In this document: positions 23,901 to 31,566 of the stretch, in pieces | How positions within the stretch are numbered: position 1 is the stretch's first letter | Layout: each line of letters begins with the position of its first letter | Source: Verrucomicrobiales bacterium | GTDB lineage: Bacteria > Verrucomicrobiota > Verrucomicrobiia > Verrucomicrobiales > V1-33 | Length of the DNA stretch: 33,371 bases | Assembly: GCA_018003315.1 (NCBI GenBank) | Contig: JAGNEJ010000055.1 | Location: 1-33,371, forward strand | Direction: 5' to 3' | Made by a program: the position numbers and the translations under genes | The notes under the pieces: model-generated | The model's database searches: none | What the model was told of the DNA's origin: nothing | Seen by the model: the letters and a program-made list of their open reading frames with translations, nothing else

Positions 23901-26900
23901 CGCATGCCCAGGTATTGGAGGTAACTGGCCTTGGGGTTGAGATTGAAGATTTTGATGCCGTCCAGCCTGTCGTCGCTGGGAACGGTGACGCGCAACGGCC
24001 TGAACCGGTGGGAGCGGCTGCTGTTGCCATGGATGCGCATTTGGGAGCGGTAGCGAATCTCAGAGACGCCGCCCTTGGTAATGATGAGCGTCTGGTTGAA
24101 CTGGCGGTCGCTGCTGCTGCTCACGGCGTCGAATGCCTCATTTTCCGCCGCCGTCAGAATGAGCCGGTAATAGCTGTCGGTGAAATTCATCACCTCGTTG
24201 TCCACCTGATACTGGCAATTCGCGTTCTGCCCCTCCGTTGTGGGCGCTGGCCAGGTTCTGGTGTTGGTTCCGTCACTGGCGGAAATGTAGAATTCAATGA
24301 TCGTCTTGTCTGCCTTAGGATCGAGCTGGGCAAAGAAATCTCCGCTGCCATCCCCGCTCATGGGCATGGACTGGAAGGCTCCTGGAGTGGAGGTGGTGGC
24401 GTCCCGCCAGAACAGCGAAACCGAAAGCAGCCCAGGGACTTTTTCATCCTCAAGCTCACAGGAAATGGTGACCGCCTCCGTGGATTTCGGAACCGCCGGG
24501 AAATGGCGCACCTCGCGGATGATGGGAGCGATGTCCGTAGCCAGCAGCGAATTTGCCGTGCCCGGGCTGCCGCCCAACGCCGAGGAAGGTCCCCAGTTCT
24601 GGCCGTTGTCGTTATCCAGATTCGGATTGCGCAGCTCCAGCGAGTATCCGCCGCCTTCGGCAGCCGACTGCCATTGCCAGCCGTTGAAGGTGGTCTCCCG
24701 TCCCCGCACCGCCCAGTCACCCGCATCCGCATAGGAAACCAGGTTGATTTCCAGCCCCGTGGCGTCGGCCAGGGTGAGCTTTTCCCCGGAATTCGCGAGC
24801 GTTCCCGTCCACGGGCCGAAGACTCCGGTCACGCCGGGAAATTTGGCCTGGAAGGCAGCGACGTTCGCCGCGACAACCAACTGCCCGCCCGCAGGAATGA
24901 CGGTGTCCGTGGGGAACGTGTAGGAAACACCGGTGGTGAACTTCCAGCCGCTGATGTCCGCAGGCACGGCCTCGAGGTTGTGCAGTTCGATCCATTCCTC
25001 ATTCTGCGGCTCGGGGAACAGCGGTGCAGGGTAATACATGATTTCGCTGATCTTCACCCTCCTGGCCGGGGGGCTGACGGTGATGCTGACGGTCGCCACG
25101 TTCGACGTTTCCAGACCGTCGCTGACCCGGTAGGTGAACGTTTCCGTGCCGGTGAAGCCCGCGGGCGGCGTGTAAACAAAGCCGCCATTGGCAGACAGGA
25201 ACAACTGTCCCTGACTGACGGTGGCAACCAGCGATGCGGAAAGCACCGTGCCGACGTCGGCATCGGTGTCGTTGTCCAGGATGCCGGGAGCCGCCACACT
25301 CAGCGGAGTGTCCACCCCCACGGTGTAGGCATTGTTGGAAGCCACCGGGGTGTCATTGACGTTGGAAACAAGCAGGGTGACCGTTGCCGGAGCGGATTCC
25401 CGCAGGCCGTCAAAGGCCTTGTAGGTGAAGGCCACCGCACCCGCGAAATCCGCCGCAGGCGTGTAGGTGAAGGCCCCGGAGGGCTGCAATGTCAGGGTGC
25501 CGGAGGAGGGAGGAACAAGAAGTTCCGCGAACAGCGGCTGCCCTTCGGGATCCGAATCATTGCCCAGCACTCCGGGGGCCGGCACCGTGAGGGTGCTGTC
25601 CTCCACCAGATGGTATTCATCCGCCGCGACCTGCGGGGCGCCATTGACGGTGATCGTCACCGTGCCGGAAGTCACCGAACCGGCTGCTCCGTCATGCGCA
25701 TGATAGGTAAACGTGTAGGTACCCACCGCGGCCGGCGCGGCATAACTGAAACTGCCATCCGCATGGAGCGTGAGCACGCCGCCCGCCGGGCCGCTCACCA
25801 GTTGGGCGGAAAGGCTTCCAGCGGGGGAGTCCACATCCGTATCATTTGTCAGGACGCCGGGAACCGGAACGACGAGAGTCTGCCCGGGATCCACCGCAAA
25901 GGCATCGTTGACGGCAACCGGCGGATCATTGACGGCGGCGATGTTGATGGTGACCACCGCCACATTGGAGTTGCGCCCGTCATAGGCCTGGTAGGTGAAG
26001 GTGTCGGTGCCGTTGGCGTCCGCGTGGGGCGTGTAGGTGAATGAACCATCCGGCGCGAGGTTGAGCGTTCCTTTGGCCGGCGGCGTGGCCAGCACCGCCT
26101 CCAGCGGGTCCGACTCCGCATCGGTGTCATTTGCCAGCAATCCGGCAAGCGCATCGACCACCAGCGGCACATCCTCCGTCGCTGCATAGGTGTCGGCATT
26201 GGCCACGGGCGCCAGGTTCGCGCCGCTGGTCACAACGATGCTGACAGTCACCGGCGCCGAGGTCAGGACTCCGTCCGAAACCCGGTACTGAAAACTGTCC
26301 AGCCCGCGATAATTGGCTGCCGGCGTGTAGCTGAAGGTCCCGTCCGCATTGAGCGTCAAGCTGCCATGCGCAGGTGCGGAAACCAGCTGCGCCGTCAGCG
26401 GGCTGCCCTCCGGATCCGTGTCGTTGAGCAGCAGGCCAACGTTTGTCAGGCGGGTGATGGACAATTTGACATCGAAGCTCAGATCGGTGCTCGTCTGGTT
26501 GGTCTGGTGCACCTCCGCGGCGAACAGGTTGTCGCCGTCCACCAGCAGTGCAGGAGTGGGTGCGGTTCCGGTCCAGTTCTTGTTCGTGCCCGTGCCGACA
26601 TCGGAGGCATTGAAGAAAGTCCGTTCAGCGGTATTGGAAGCGTTGGTCGCCGCCGTGTTATAGAGGGGATTGGCTGCAATGCCGGTCCGGTAGGCTTCCG
26701 TCCCGTTGAAGTAGAGCACCACGCCGTCATCACGCATCACCTGGAGATCCACGGCGGTGATTTCCTGCACTCGTTCGATCAGGACCCGCTTGCGGAAATA
26801 GGCGGTCCAGTAGCGGTCGGAAACACCGCTGGTGTATCCAGGCGTTGGGTTGTCCTCGATCAGGGTCACCTGCGGAAAACTGTCTCCCCCTTCCGGTCCG

Positions 26901-28975
26901 TCCCCATAACCCAGTTCGGATGCTCCCTCCTTCCAGGTGCTGTCATCAAAATCAAGCGTGTTCCATTCGATCTCCGAACCGGATGGAATCGGTCCCTGGT
27001 CCCAGTACTTCCACAGCGAACCAGGGGTGGTGGGAATGTTGGATGCGTCCCGAACGGTGCCCAGAATCAGATCTTCCGTGACGCTGACCCCGCCCGGACT
27101 GGTGATTGTCAGGGTGGTGTTCCGCTCCGTGGTGTAGCTGTCGGCGACACCCACGGGGGGATCGTTCACCGGCGTCACCTGAATCGTGACCGTAGCCGCG
27201 GTGGAGTCCGCAGTGCCATCTTTGGCAACATAAGTGAACGTGGCGGTGCCTGCATAGTCCGCGGCAGGTGTGAACGTGAACGAGCCGTCGGAATTGAGGA
27301 TCACGCTCCCCTGGGAAGCCTGCGGCGGGGACACCAGCAAGGCCGTCAGCACCGTGCCGGCATCCGCATCGGTATCATTCGCCAGCACCCCCTGGCCCGC
27401 AGCCACTGTCAGCGGTGTGTCCTCCGGCGTGGAATAGCTGTCTGCTGCCGCCACCGGGACATCATTCACCGCGGTGACGGTGAGCGAGACGGTCGCCGGG
27501 GAGGACCACGTCACTCCGTCACCGGCTCGATAGGTAAAACTGTCGCTGCCATGGAAATTCAGCGCTGGAACATACGTGAAGGAACCGTCGGCACTGAGCG
27601 TGAGCGTTCCATGGGCAGGCTGGGTGAGTGCCTCGACGCGATCCGCCCCGGTGTCGTTGGCCAGCAGTCCATTGGTCCCGCCTGCCACGGACACGCCAAT
27701 GTCATCGAAAAATGCCTCCACCTGCTCGCCCCCGCCAGTTTCGGTGGAGCCGTTGTTATAGGCGCCGACCGTCAGCGTATGGCTGCCGGCAGACAGCGTG
27801 GCCTGGAAGTTCGCCGTTTTCCAACCCGAGTCGTAGGCGCTTCCTCCATTGCCGTTGCCAAGATTGAATTCGACCGACGGGTGGTTGCTCGGAGCCCGGG
27901 TGGTGCCGTACGCGGTGCCATCCACATCGCAGATGATTTCCCCATACTCGGTCGCTTCATAGTTCGCCGCCATGACCATCCGGTAGCGAAAGGAAATCTG
28001 CACCACCCCCGCAGTTGCCACCGAAAACGTCCTGCGCCAGCCCCCGGAGGTGGCATGGGATCCGCTGAGACCGTTGCGGATGTTCCCAATCAACACTTTG
28101 GCCCCGCCGCTGCCGTTGTATCCCCCTGTCGACACCAGATCCTGCGCGGAATAGTCCGGACGGGTGGTTCCAAAAAACGGGTCGTCCACGCCGACAAATC
28201 CGTCCGCCACATCCATCCCGGCCGGAGTCAGGCTCAGATCAATCCCGGCATCGGTGCTGGTGTTGTGGGTCTGGTGCAGCTCGATGGCGATCACATTCTG
28301 CCCGGCCACGAGTTTTCCTGACAGATTCACGGCGAGGTCTGCATACACATCCTCATTCGCATTCGCAGTGAACGTGTTGGTGGTCAGCGCGCCCTGCGGG
28401 TTATAACTGGCCGGGTCCATGTTCACCCGCAGCGCTTCCTGCCCGTTGACGTAGATGATGCAGCCGTCATCCGCGACAATGTGGGCCGTCCAGTTGGCAA
28501 TGGAGGCCGTGGTCGCGTCGAGGCTGACCACCTTGCGAAACAGATAGGTGCTCACCACGTTGGACCCGTTGGTGCCGCCTCCGATGCCGCCCAGCACATT
28601 CGGAGCGCCGGGGATGGCATTGATTCCACCCACCTGCATCGGCATCGCGGAGCTTCCCCAGGGACCAACCGTGGAACTGGCGGGATCAAAATTCAGCTCC
28701 TTCCAAGTACGCCCTTGCCCATCCACCGGATAGGTCAGATTCGTTCCGAACTGGTTTTGCACCTTGTCCAGAAAGCTCCAGTTGCCCGCCGCCAGATTCT
28801 GACCGGGTTCAAAATCTCCAGTGAACAGATTGATCGTCTCCTGTCCGGTGGTCAGCGACACATCCTCCGCTGTGGAAAATGCATCATTGACCGCCACCGG
28901 AGCAGCCGGAGCGTTGGCAATGAGAAACGAGTACGCGCAAATCGGAAGCCAGAGAACAAGGTGGCGGTATCGCAT
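20906..28975 (-). CDS. Giant secreted protein with cadherin-like repeats, CotH kinase-like domain and lamin-tail domains
   Basis: A 2689-residue exported protein. Signal peptide about residues 1-25. Two related lectin-like modules ('DDGCIIYVNGQEALR', 'DDGVVLYFNGTEAYR', each ending in 'xxEHQT..TSTD') lie near 40-255 and 630-845. Seven cadherin/VCBS-type repeats ('VLANDTDAD...DGSFTFTPAADYAGTATFTY' pattern) lie between about 435 and 1300. Then come a lamin-tail domain ('VKISEIMYYP...EEWIELHN'), an Ig-like part, and a CotH-like domain (about 1595-1970) with 'RIHGNSSR', 'LQDNETNIS' and 'PHDLDTIFGQG'. Three more lamin-tail domains, a PKD-like domain and a C-terminal 'DPDRDGVPNLLEYATG' region finish it. 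CotH proteins phosphorylate secreted proteins, and lamin-tail domains are seen in bacterial surface proteins, so a role in adhesion or polymer handling is likely. Acts outside the cytoplasm. Confidence 0.88.
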   Translation of the reverse strand: MRYRHLVLWLPICAYSFLIANAPAAPVAVNDAFSTAEDVSLTTGQETINLFTGDFEPGQNLAAGNWSFLDKVQNQFGTNLTYPVDGQGRTWKELNFDPASSTVGPWGSSAMPMQVGGINAIPGAPNVLGGIGGGTNGSNVVSTYLFRKVVSLDATTASIANWTAHIVADDGCIIYVNGQEALRVNMDPASYNPQGALTTNTFTANANEDVYADLAVNLSGKLVAGQNVIAIELHQTHNTSTDAGIDLSLTPAGMDVADGFVGVDDPFFGTTRPDYSAQDLVSTGGYNGSGGAKVLIGNIRNGLSGSHATSGGWRRTFSVATAGVVQISFRYRMVMAANYEATEYGEIICDVDGTAYGTTRAPSNHPSVEFNLGNGNGGSAYDSGWKTANFQATLSAGSHTLTVGAYNNGSTETGGGEQVEAFFDDIGVSVAGGTNGLLANDTGADRVEALTQPAHGTLTLSADGSFTYVPALNFHGSDSFTYRAGDGVTWSSPATVSLTVTAVNDVPVAAADSYSTPEDTPLTVAAGQGVLANDTDADAGTVLTALLVSPPQASQGSVILNSDGSFTFTPAADYAGTATFTYVAKDGTADSTAATVTIQVTPVNDPPVGVADSYTTERNTTLTITSPGGVSVTEDLILGTVRDASNIPTTPGSLWKYWDQGPIPSGSEIEWNTLDFDDSTWKEGASELGYGDGPEGGDSFPQVTLIEDNPTPGYTSGVSDRYWTAYFRKRVLIERVQEITAVDLQVMRDDGVVLYFNGTEAYRTGIAANPLYNTAATNASNTAERTFFNASDVGTGTNKNWTGTAPTPALLVDGDNLFAAEVHQTNQTSTDLSFDVKLSITRLTNVGLLLNDTDPEGSPLTAQLVSAPAHGSLTLNADGTFSYTPAANYRGLDSFQYRVSDGVLTSAPVTVSIVVTSGANLAPVANADTYAATEDVPLVVDALAGLLANDTDAESDPLEAVLATPPAKGTLNLAPDGSFTYTPHADANGTDTFTYQAYDGRNSNVAVVTINIAAVNDPPVAVNDAFAVDPGQTLVVPVPGVLTNDTDVDSPAGSLSAQLVSGPAGGVLTLHADGSFSYAAPAAVGTYTFTYHAHDGAAGSVTSGTVTITVNGAPQVAADEYHLVEDSTLTVPAPGVLGNDSDPEGQPLFAELLVPPSSGTLTLQPSGAFTYTPAADFAGAVAFTYKAFDGLRESAPATVTLLVSNVNDTPVASNNAYTVGVDTPLSVAAPGILDNDTDADVGTVLSASLVATVSQGQLFLSANGGFVYTPPAGFTGTETFTYRVSDGLETSNVATVSITVSPPARRVKISEIMYYPAPLFPEPQNEEWIELHNLEAVPADISGWKFTTGVSYTFPTDTVIPAGGQLVVAANVAAFQAKFPGVTGVFGPWTGTLANSGEKLTLADATGLEINLVSYADAGDWAVRGRETTFNGWQWQSAAEGGGYSLELRNPNLDNDNGQNWGPSSALGGSPGTANSLLATDIAPIIREVRHFPAVPKSTEAVTISCELEDEKVPGLLSVSLFWRDATTSTPGAFQSMPMSGDGSGDFFAQLDPKADKTIIEFYISASDGTNTRTWPAPTTEGQNANCQYQVDNEVMNFTDSYYRLILTAAENEAFDAVSSSSDRQFNQTLIITKGGVSEIRYRSQMRIHGNSSRSHRFRPLRVTVPSDDRLDGIKIFNLNPKASYLQYLGMRIFEVAHLPASNAVPVELRRNGVEYAYSTGSTPDYGKWVRMEEFNSDTASDHWPNASGGNLYKKGRNDYYWRSTQAAPSNPDGLLDGFSKQNNSSDNDWSDLTNFMSVWQTAAAPHFPGSSAGNASGGNGSSLSGIGNWDGTGFTPAEIASLETVTDFSQWAKWFAVMTILQDNETNISTGQDDDYACYFVPNAAGQRRMQLLPHDLDTIFGQGSPTTSYNTHGLFDATDDSNVFRILLPLMGNNTTVVSTAFRTQYTDALRALFGGPLNADNSEDPNPPFYALVDTHLSGWAPAATIASIKTYATQRQAYLLGLIGNSAVPPSPPTSIASISTAHGSLMLHEILADNVAAVNVGGLFPDIIELRNSAAVAVDLAGMSLTDDAASPVKFVFPAGSSIPAGGYLVLYADGLTGGNHLPFSLNNAGEKVTLFDKAANGGGVVDSIAFGLQAPDRSIGRTGANLNTWALCTPTAGAANVAVGSMGAPASLRINEILGAVDFRVDDDFVELYNPSSLPVALGNMALTDDPINAPFRFIIPPLSFMLPGAFVRFDALGDLATPGNGTELPFRIDGTFGQVALSGANGAVADRLAVVSQPDDVSTGRAPDGSAITTRFVVPTPGASNATPPANVLNLVNGLRISEIHFNPPGGNGHEFIELYNAGPVALELAGVRFTEGITFTFSSYTLEPGAYVVVVKDLGVFQGIWGASLPVAGVYTGSLSNGGEDIALMLPPPYDIFLHKFEFKDSWEASADGLGNSLQIVNLSGFPGDWDEKAAWQSGPPSPGGATPFGVHAGADVSILSPAAAVLDGSLFPGAHAPAAVTLQWSKVSGPGTVTFTSTSTVDTNAACSAPGLYVLRLTATGPDSATAADEVQVLVGQSYEQWAAAALASVPSQSGKTDDPDRDGVPNLLEYATGHNPLASDSAFTLEVVGDQLSIRFQTAFTMDPSIEVVPEISGDLLVWSYLPPVRTGQTTTAFQWLAQDPVLVGTEGRKYIRLKVISP

Positions 28976-29012
28976 GGCAGGAGCTAGGGGGAGGTCTTGG
29001 ATAAAGGGGGGA

Positions 29013-29031
29013 CGGACGGAAAATCCGTCCG
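29013..29031. other. 8-bp hairpin in the leader of the giant secreted-protein gene
   Basis: CGGACGGA (29013-29020), loop AAA, TCCGTCCG (29024-29031). A perfect stem located in the expected 5' leader, about 40 nt before the start codon at 28975. Confidence 0.4.
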
Positions 29032-29041
29032 ACAGAGCCAG

Positions 29042-29070
29042 TGTATCCCCGATTTTCCCAAAGAAAGCAA
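29042..29070 (-). promoter_or_regulatory. Candidate promoter for the giant secreted-protein gene
   Basis: On the - strand TTGCTT (29070-29065), 17-nt spacer, GATACA (29047-29042), giving a leader of roughly 60 nt that contains the hairpin at 29013-29031. Both boxes are acceptable sigma70-type matches. Confidence 0.35.
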
Positions 29071-29151
29071 GACTTGAATCCAGGCTTGCCCCGGCGCCAA
29101 ACGGTGATTTCCACCTCTCCGGACTACGTTGAAATGAGGCACCGGCCGCCG

Positions 29152-29985
29152 TTAGGCAATGCCGGGATTTTCAATGGTCGCCAGGCGGCGGCGGCGCTGG
29201 CCGATCCGCGGGATGCAGGCAAGCAGCGCCTTGGTGTAGGCGTGTCCGGGCTGGCGCAGGACGTGATCCACCGGGCCGGTTTCCACCAGATCACCCCGGT
29301 ACATCACCGCCACCCGGTCAGCCACGCCGCGGATGATGCCGAAATTGTGCGTGATGAGCAGCACCGCCATGCCATGGGCCTGCTTGAGCCGGGCCAGCAG
29401 CTGCATGATCTGCGCCTGGATAGTCACGTCCAGCGCTGTCGTGGGTTCATCCGCCACCAGCAGGTCCGGCTGTGCCGCCAGGGCCATGGCAATCATGACG
29501 CGCTGCTGCATGCCGCCGCTCAACTGATGCGGGTAGGCGTGGAGTCGTTCCGCAGGGTTGACGATGCCCACTTCGTCCAGCCACTTGATGCATTCCGCGT
29601 CGCGGTCGGTCACTTCCGGACGATGGGCGGCGATCACTTCCACCATCTGGCTGCGCACCGAAAAAACCGGATTGAGCGCCGCGGAGGGTTCCTGGAAAAT
29701 ATAGCCGATTCTCCGTCCGCGCAGTCGGCGCAGCTCCGCGGGAGTGCGGTCCAGAACGCTGGCACCGTCCAGCCGGATGGTGCCTCCCGTGATGACGGCA
29801 GGCGGCTCTGGCAACAGCCGGGCCAAGGCCAGGGCGGTGACACTTTTGCCGCTCCCGCTCTCGCCGACCAAAGCCACGCCCTCGCCTCGTTCCATTGTCA
29901 GACAGAACTTCCTGACCGCTTCGACCACCGTCCCGTCCGGGCGGCGGAAGCCGATGCTCAAATTGTCCACCTCCAGCAAAGCCAT
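29152..29985 (-). CDS. ABC transporter ATPase, oligopeptide/dipeptide (OppD/DppD) type
   Basis: A 277-residue ATP-binding subunit. Walker A '[10 protein letters not shown]' near residues 40-49, Q-loop '[16 protein letters not shown]', signature '[15 protein letters not shown]', Walker B '[16 protein letters not shown]' and H-loop '[10 protein letters not shown]' are all present. The sequence around the Q-loop ('FQEPxxALNPV') and after Walker B is typical of the Opp/Dpp/Nik peptide and nickel importers. The long C-terminal iron-sulfur or oligopeptide extension of some OppD proteins is missing, since the frame stops soon after '[13 protein letters not shown]'. No permease, binding protein or second ATPase adjoins it, so it is an orphan here. 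It lies 55 nt after the MFS gene and may share its transcript. Confidence 0.88.
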   Translation of the reverse strand: MALLEVDNLSIGFRRPDGTVVEAVRKFCLTMERGEGVALVGESGSGKSVTALALARLLPEPPAVITGGTIRLDGASVLDRTPAELRRLRGRRIGYIFQEPSAALNPVFSVRSQMVEVIAAHRPEVTDRDAECIKWLDEVGIVNPAERLHAYPHQLSGGMQQRVMIAMALAAQPDLLVADEPTTALDVTIQAQIMQLLARLKQAHGMAVLLITHNFGIIRGVADRVAVMYRGDLVETGPVDHVLRQPGHAYTKALLACIPRIGQRRRRLATIENPGIA

Positions 29986-30040
29986 GGGCGGTCACCGTGT
30001 CACGCTGCGCTGCGGTGCGAAAGCGAAAATTCGCGCTGCG

Positions 30041-31450
30041 TCAGTTTGCCGGAACGTCCTCCGGCAGGGGCCGGCCTTTGGTTTCAGGCAGAAAGGGCAG
30101 CACGCAAAGTCCCAGCAGGTAAATGCTGCTCATCCAGCAGGCGGCATCGCGAAAAGCCTCCAGTTTGGCCGCTTCCTGCATCGCTTTTTCTGCGCCCGCC
30201 GGCAGGGCAGCCACGGCCTTGTCCGCCAGCATTTTCTGGAGCAGGGCGATGGTGAACGGTCCGCTGGCGGCGATGAACCGGCCCACATTGTAGCAGAAGC
30301 TGGTTCCGGTGCTGCGCAGGCGGGTGGGAAACAGTTCCGGCAGGTAGATGGCAAATCCCGCGAAGAGCCCAAGCTGGAAAAAGCCCATGACCGCGCTCAT
30401 CCACAGGTCCTCCCGTCCGTCGAAACTGCGAAAGAAGAACACCGTGGCCGCCAGCGCCAGCACAAACCCCAAGGCAAAGGCCGGCTTGCGTCCCACGCGG
30501 TGGGCAAATCTCCCAAACAGAATCATTCCGAAAAAGGCACCGACGTTTTGGACGATGAGGTTGAGTGACATCCAGAACGTTTTTGCCGAGGCCAGCTCAG
30601 CCCCCTTGAAGCCGGCCTTTTGCAGCGAGGCATTCAGTGCCGAACCAACCAGTTCCGGACTGAAAAAACCGATTCCCCAAAGTCCGATCACCCCAGCCAC
30701 GCACAAAACCATGCCCAGCAGTGCCGGAGTCCGCCACCGGGCTTCCCCAAACAAGCTGGCGTAACTCCCCATTTTTCCGCCGGTGCCAGCCTTGCTCGCC
30801 TGGTGGGCGAGAACCCACTTTTCCGGTTCCTTCAGGCGCACCATGATGAAAATGCACAGAAAGGCCGGCCCCGCTCCGATGAGGAAGAGGTATTTCCAGG
30901 ATTCCGCAGCGGGCACCTTCGCGAGGGCGACGCTCAGCAGCCCTGCAGTGACATTTCCCACGGCGGAGAGCGCCTGCAGCATTCCCAGCGCCTTGGGCCG
31001 CACCGCATCGGGCAGCGAATCCGCCACCAGCGCCACCGCCAGACCGAACACCCCGCCCACCCCCAGTCCGGTCAGGAACCGGTAAGCCGAAAAGTCCCAA
31101 AATGACTTGCTGAATGCACTGAGGCCGGTGCAGACGGAGTAAATCAACACTGTTAGGGCCAGCGTTTTGGCGCGTCCGATGCGGTCGCCAACAGCACCAA
31201 AGATCAGCCCGCCCAGCGCCCACCCCATGACAAAGATGGCGGTGGCGTAGCCGCCATATTCCTTGATCATCGCCGAGCCCGCCCCTGGGCCCAGCAGCGT
31301 CTGGATGGCATTGTTGCGGGCCAGCAGGAACAACTGCTGGTCCAGGCAGTCGAACATCCAGGCCAGCGAGGCCACGGCGAATACGAACCACTGGTAGCCG
31401 TTGAGCTGTTTCCACCAAGGCAGGGAGGGGGCGGGATCGGATGTGGACAT
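30041..31450 (-). CDS. Major facilitator superfamily transporter
   Basis: A 469-residue inner-membrane permease with about twelve hydrophobic segments. The loop between helices 2 and 3 reads 'GAVGDRIGRAKTL', the MFS signature, and 'YRFLTGLGVGGVFGLAVALVADSLPD' (abbreviated in sense) matches helices 4-5 of the sugar/organic-acid branch; the symmetric second-half loop is 'FGRFAHRVGRKPAF'. 'ELFPTRLRSTGTSFCYNVGR' is typical of the sialate/organic-acid/sugar MFS group. The substrate is not determinable. A 13-base palindrome GGAAATGATTTCC (31475-31487) lies about 25 nt upstream of the start, within a possible promoter region. The start ATG at 31450 is the first Met before the conserved fold. Confidence 0.88.
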   Translation of the reverse strand: MSTSDPAPSLPWWKQLNGYQWFVFAVASLAWMFDCLDQQLFLLARNNAIQTLLGPGAGSAMIKEYGGYATAIFVMGWALGGLIFGAVGDRIGRAKTLALTVLIYSVCTGLSAFSKSFWDFSAYRFLTGLGVGGVFGLAVALVADSLPDAVRPKALGMLQALSAVGNVTAGLLSVALAKVPAAESWKYLFLIGAGPAFLCIFIMVRLKEPEKWVLAHQASKAGTGGKMGSYASLFGEARWRTPALLGMVLCVAGVIGLWGIGFFSPELVGSALNASLQKAGFKGAELASAKTFWMSLNLIVQNVGAFFGMILFGRFAHRVGRKPAFALGFVLALAATVFFFRSFDGREDLWMSAVMGFFQLGLFAGFAIYLPELFPTRLRSTGTSFCYNVGRFIAASGPFTIALLQKMLADKAVAALPAGAEKAMQEAAKLEAFRDAACWMSSIYLLGLCVLPFLPETKGRPLPEDVPAN

Positions 31451-31474
31451 GCGTTTGAAATGTCAGGGTGCAGG

Positions 31475-31487
31475 GGAAATGATTTCC
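31475..31487. promoter_or_regulatory. 13-base palindrome upstream of the MFS gene
   Basis: GGAAAT-G-ATTTCC, perfectly symmetric, 25 nt upstream of the MFS start at 31450. A - strand -10-like box could overlap it. Could be an operator; may also be chance. Confidence 0.25.
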
Positions 31488-31566
31488 AGCGCACCTCAGC
31501 GCAATTCGCCGCATTTGCCAACCACGAATCCGCGGTCTGGCGAAACCGGAGGATTTTCCGGCAGGG

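Noticed and set aside
21536-26044. 1502-codon open frame on the + strand
   Set aside because: It runs antisense through the giant secreted protein, whose - strand reading shows signal peptide, repeats and domain motifs. The antisense translation is low in recognisable motifs and reflects codon bias of a GC-rich gene.
24900-27700. Repetitive DNA resembling a tandem or CRISPR-like array
   Set aside because: The periodicity is of protein repeats of about 85-100 residues with diverged DNA, without short identical direct repeats or spacers.
26366-28321. 651-codon open frame on the + strand
   Set aside because: Again antisense to the cadherin and lectin-like part of the giant protein, with no domain or signal features.
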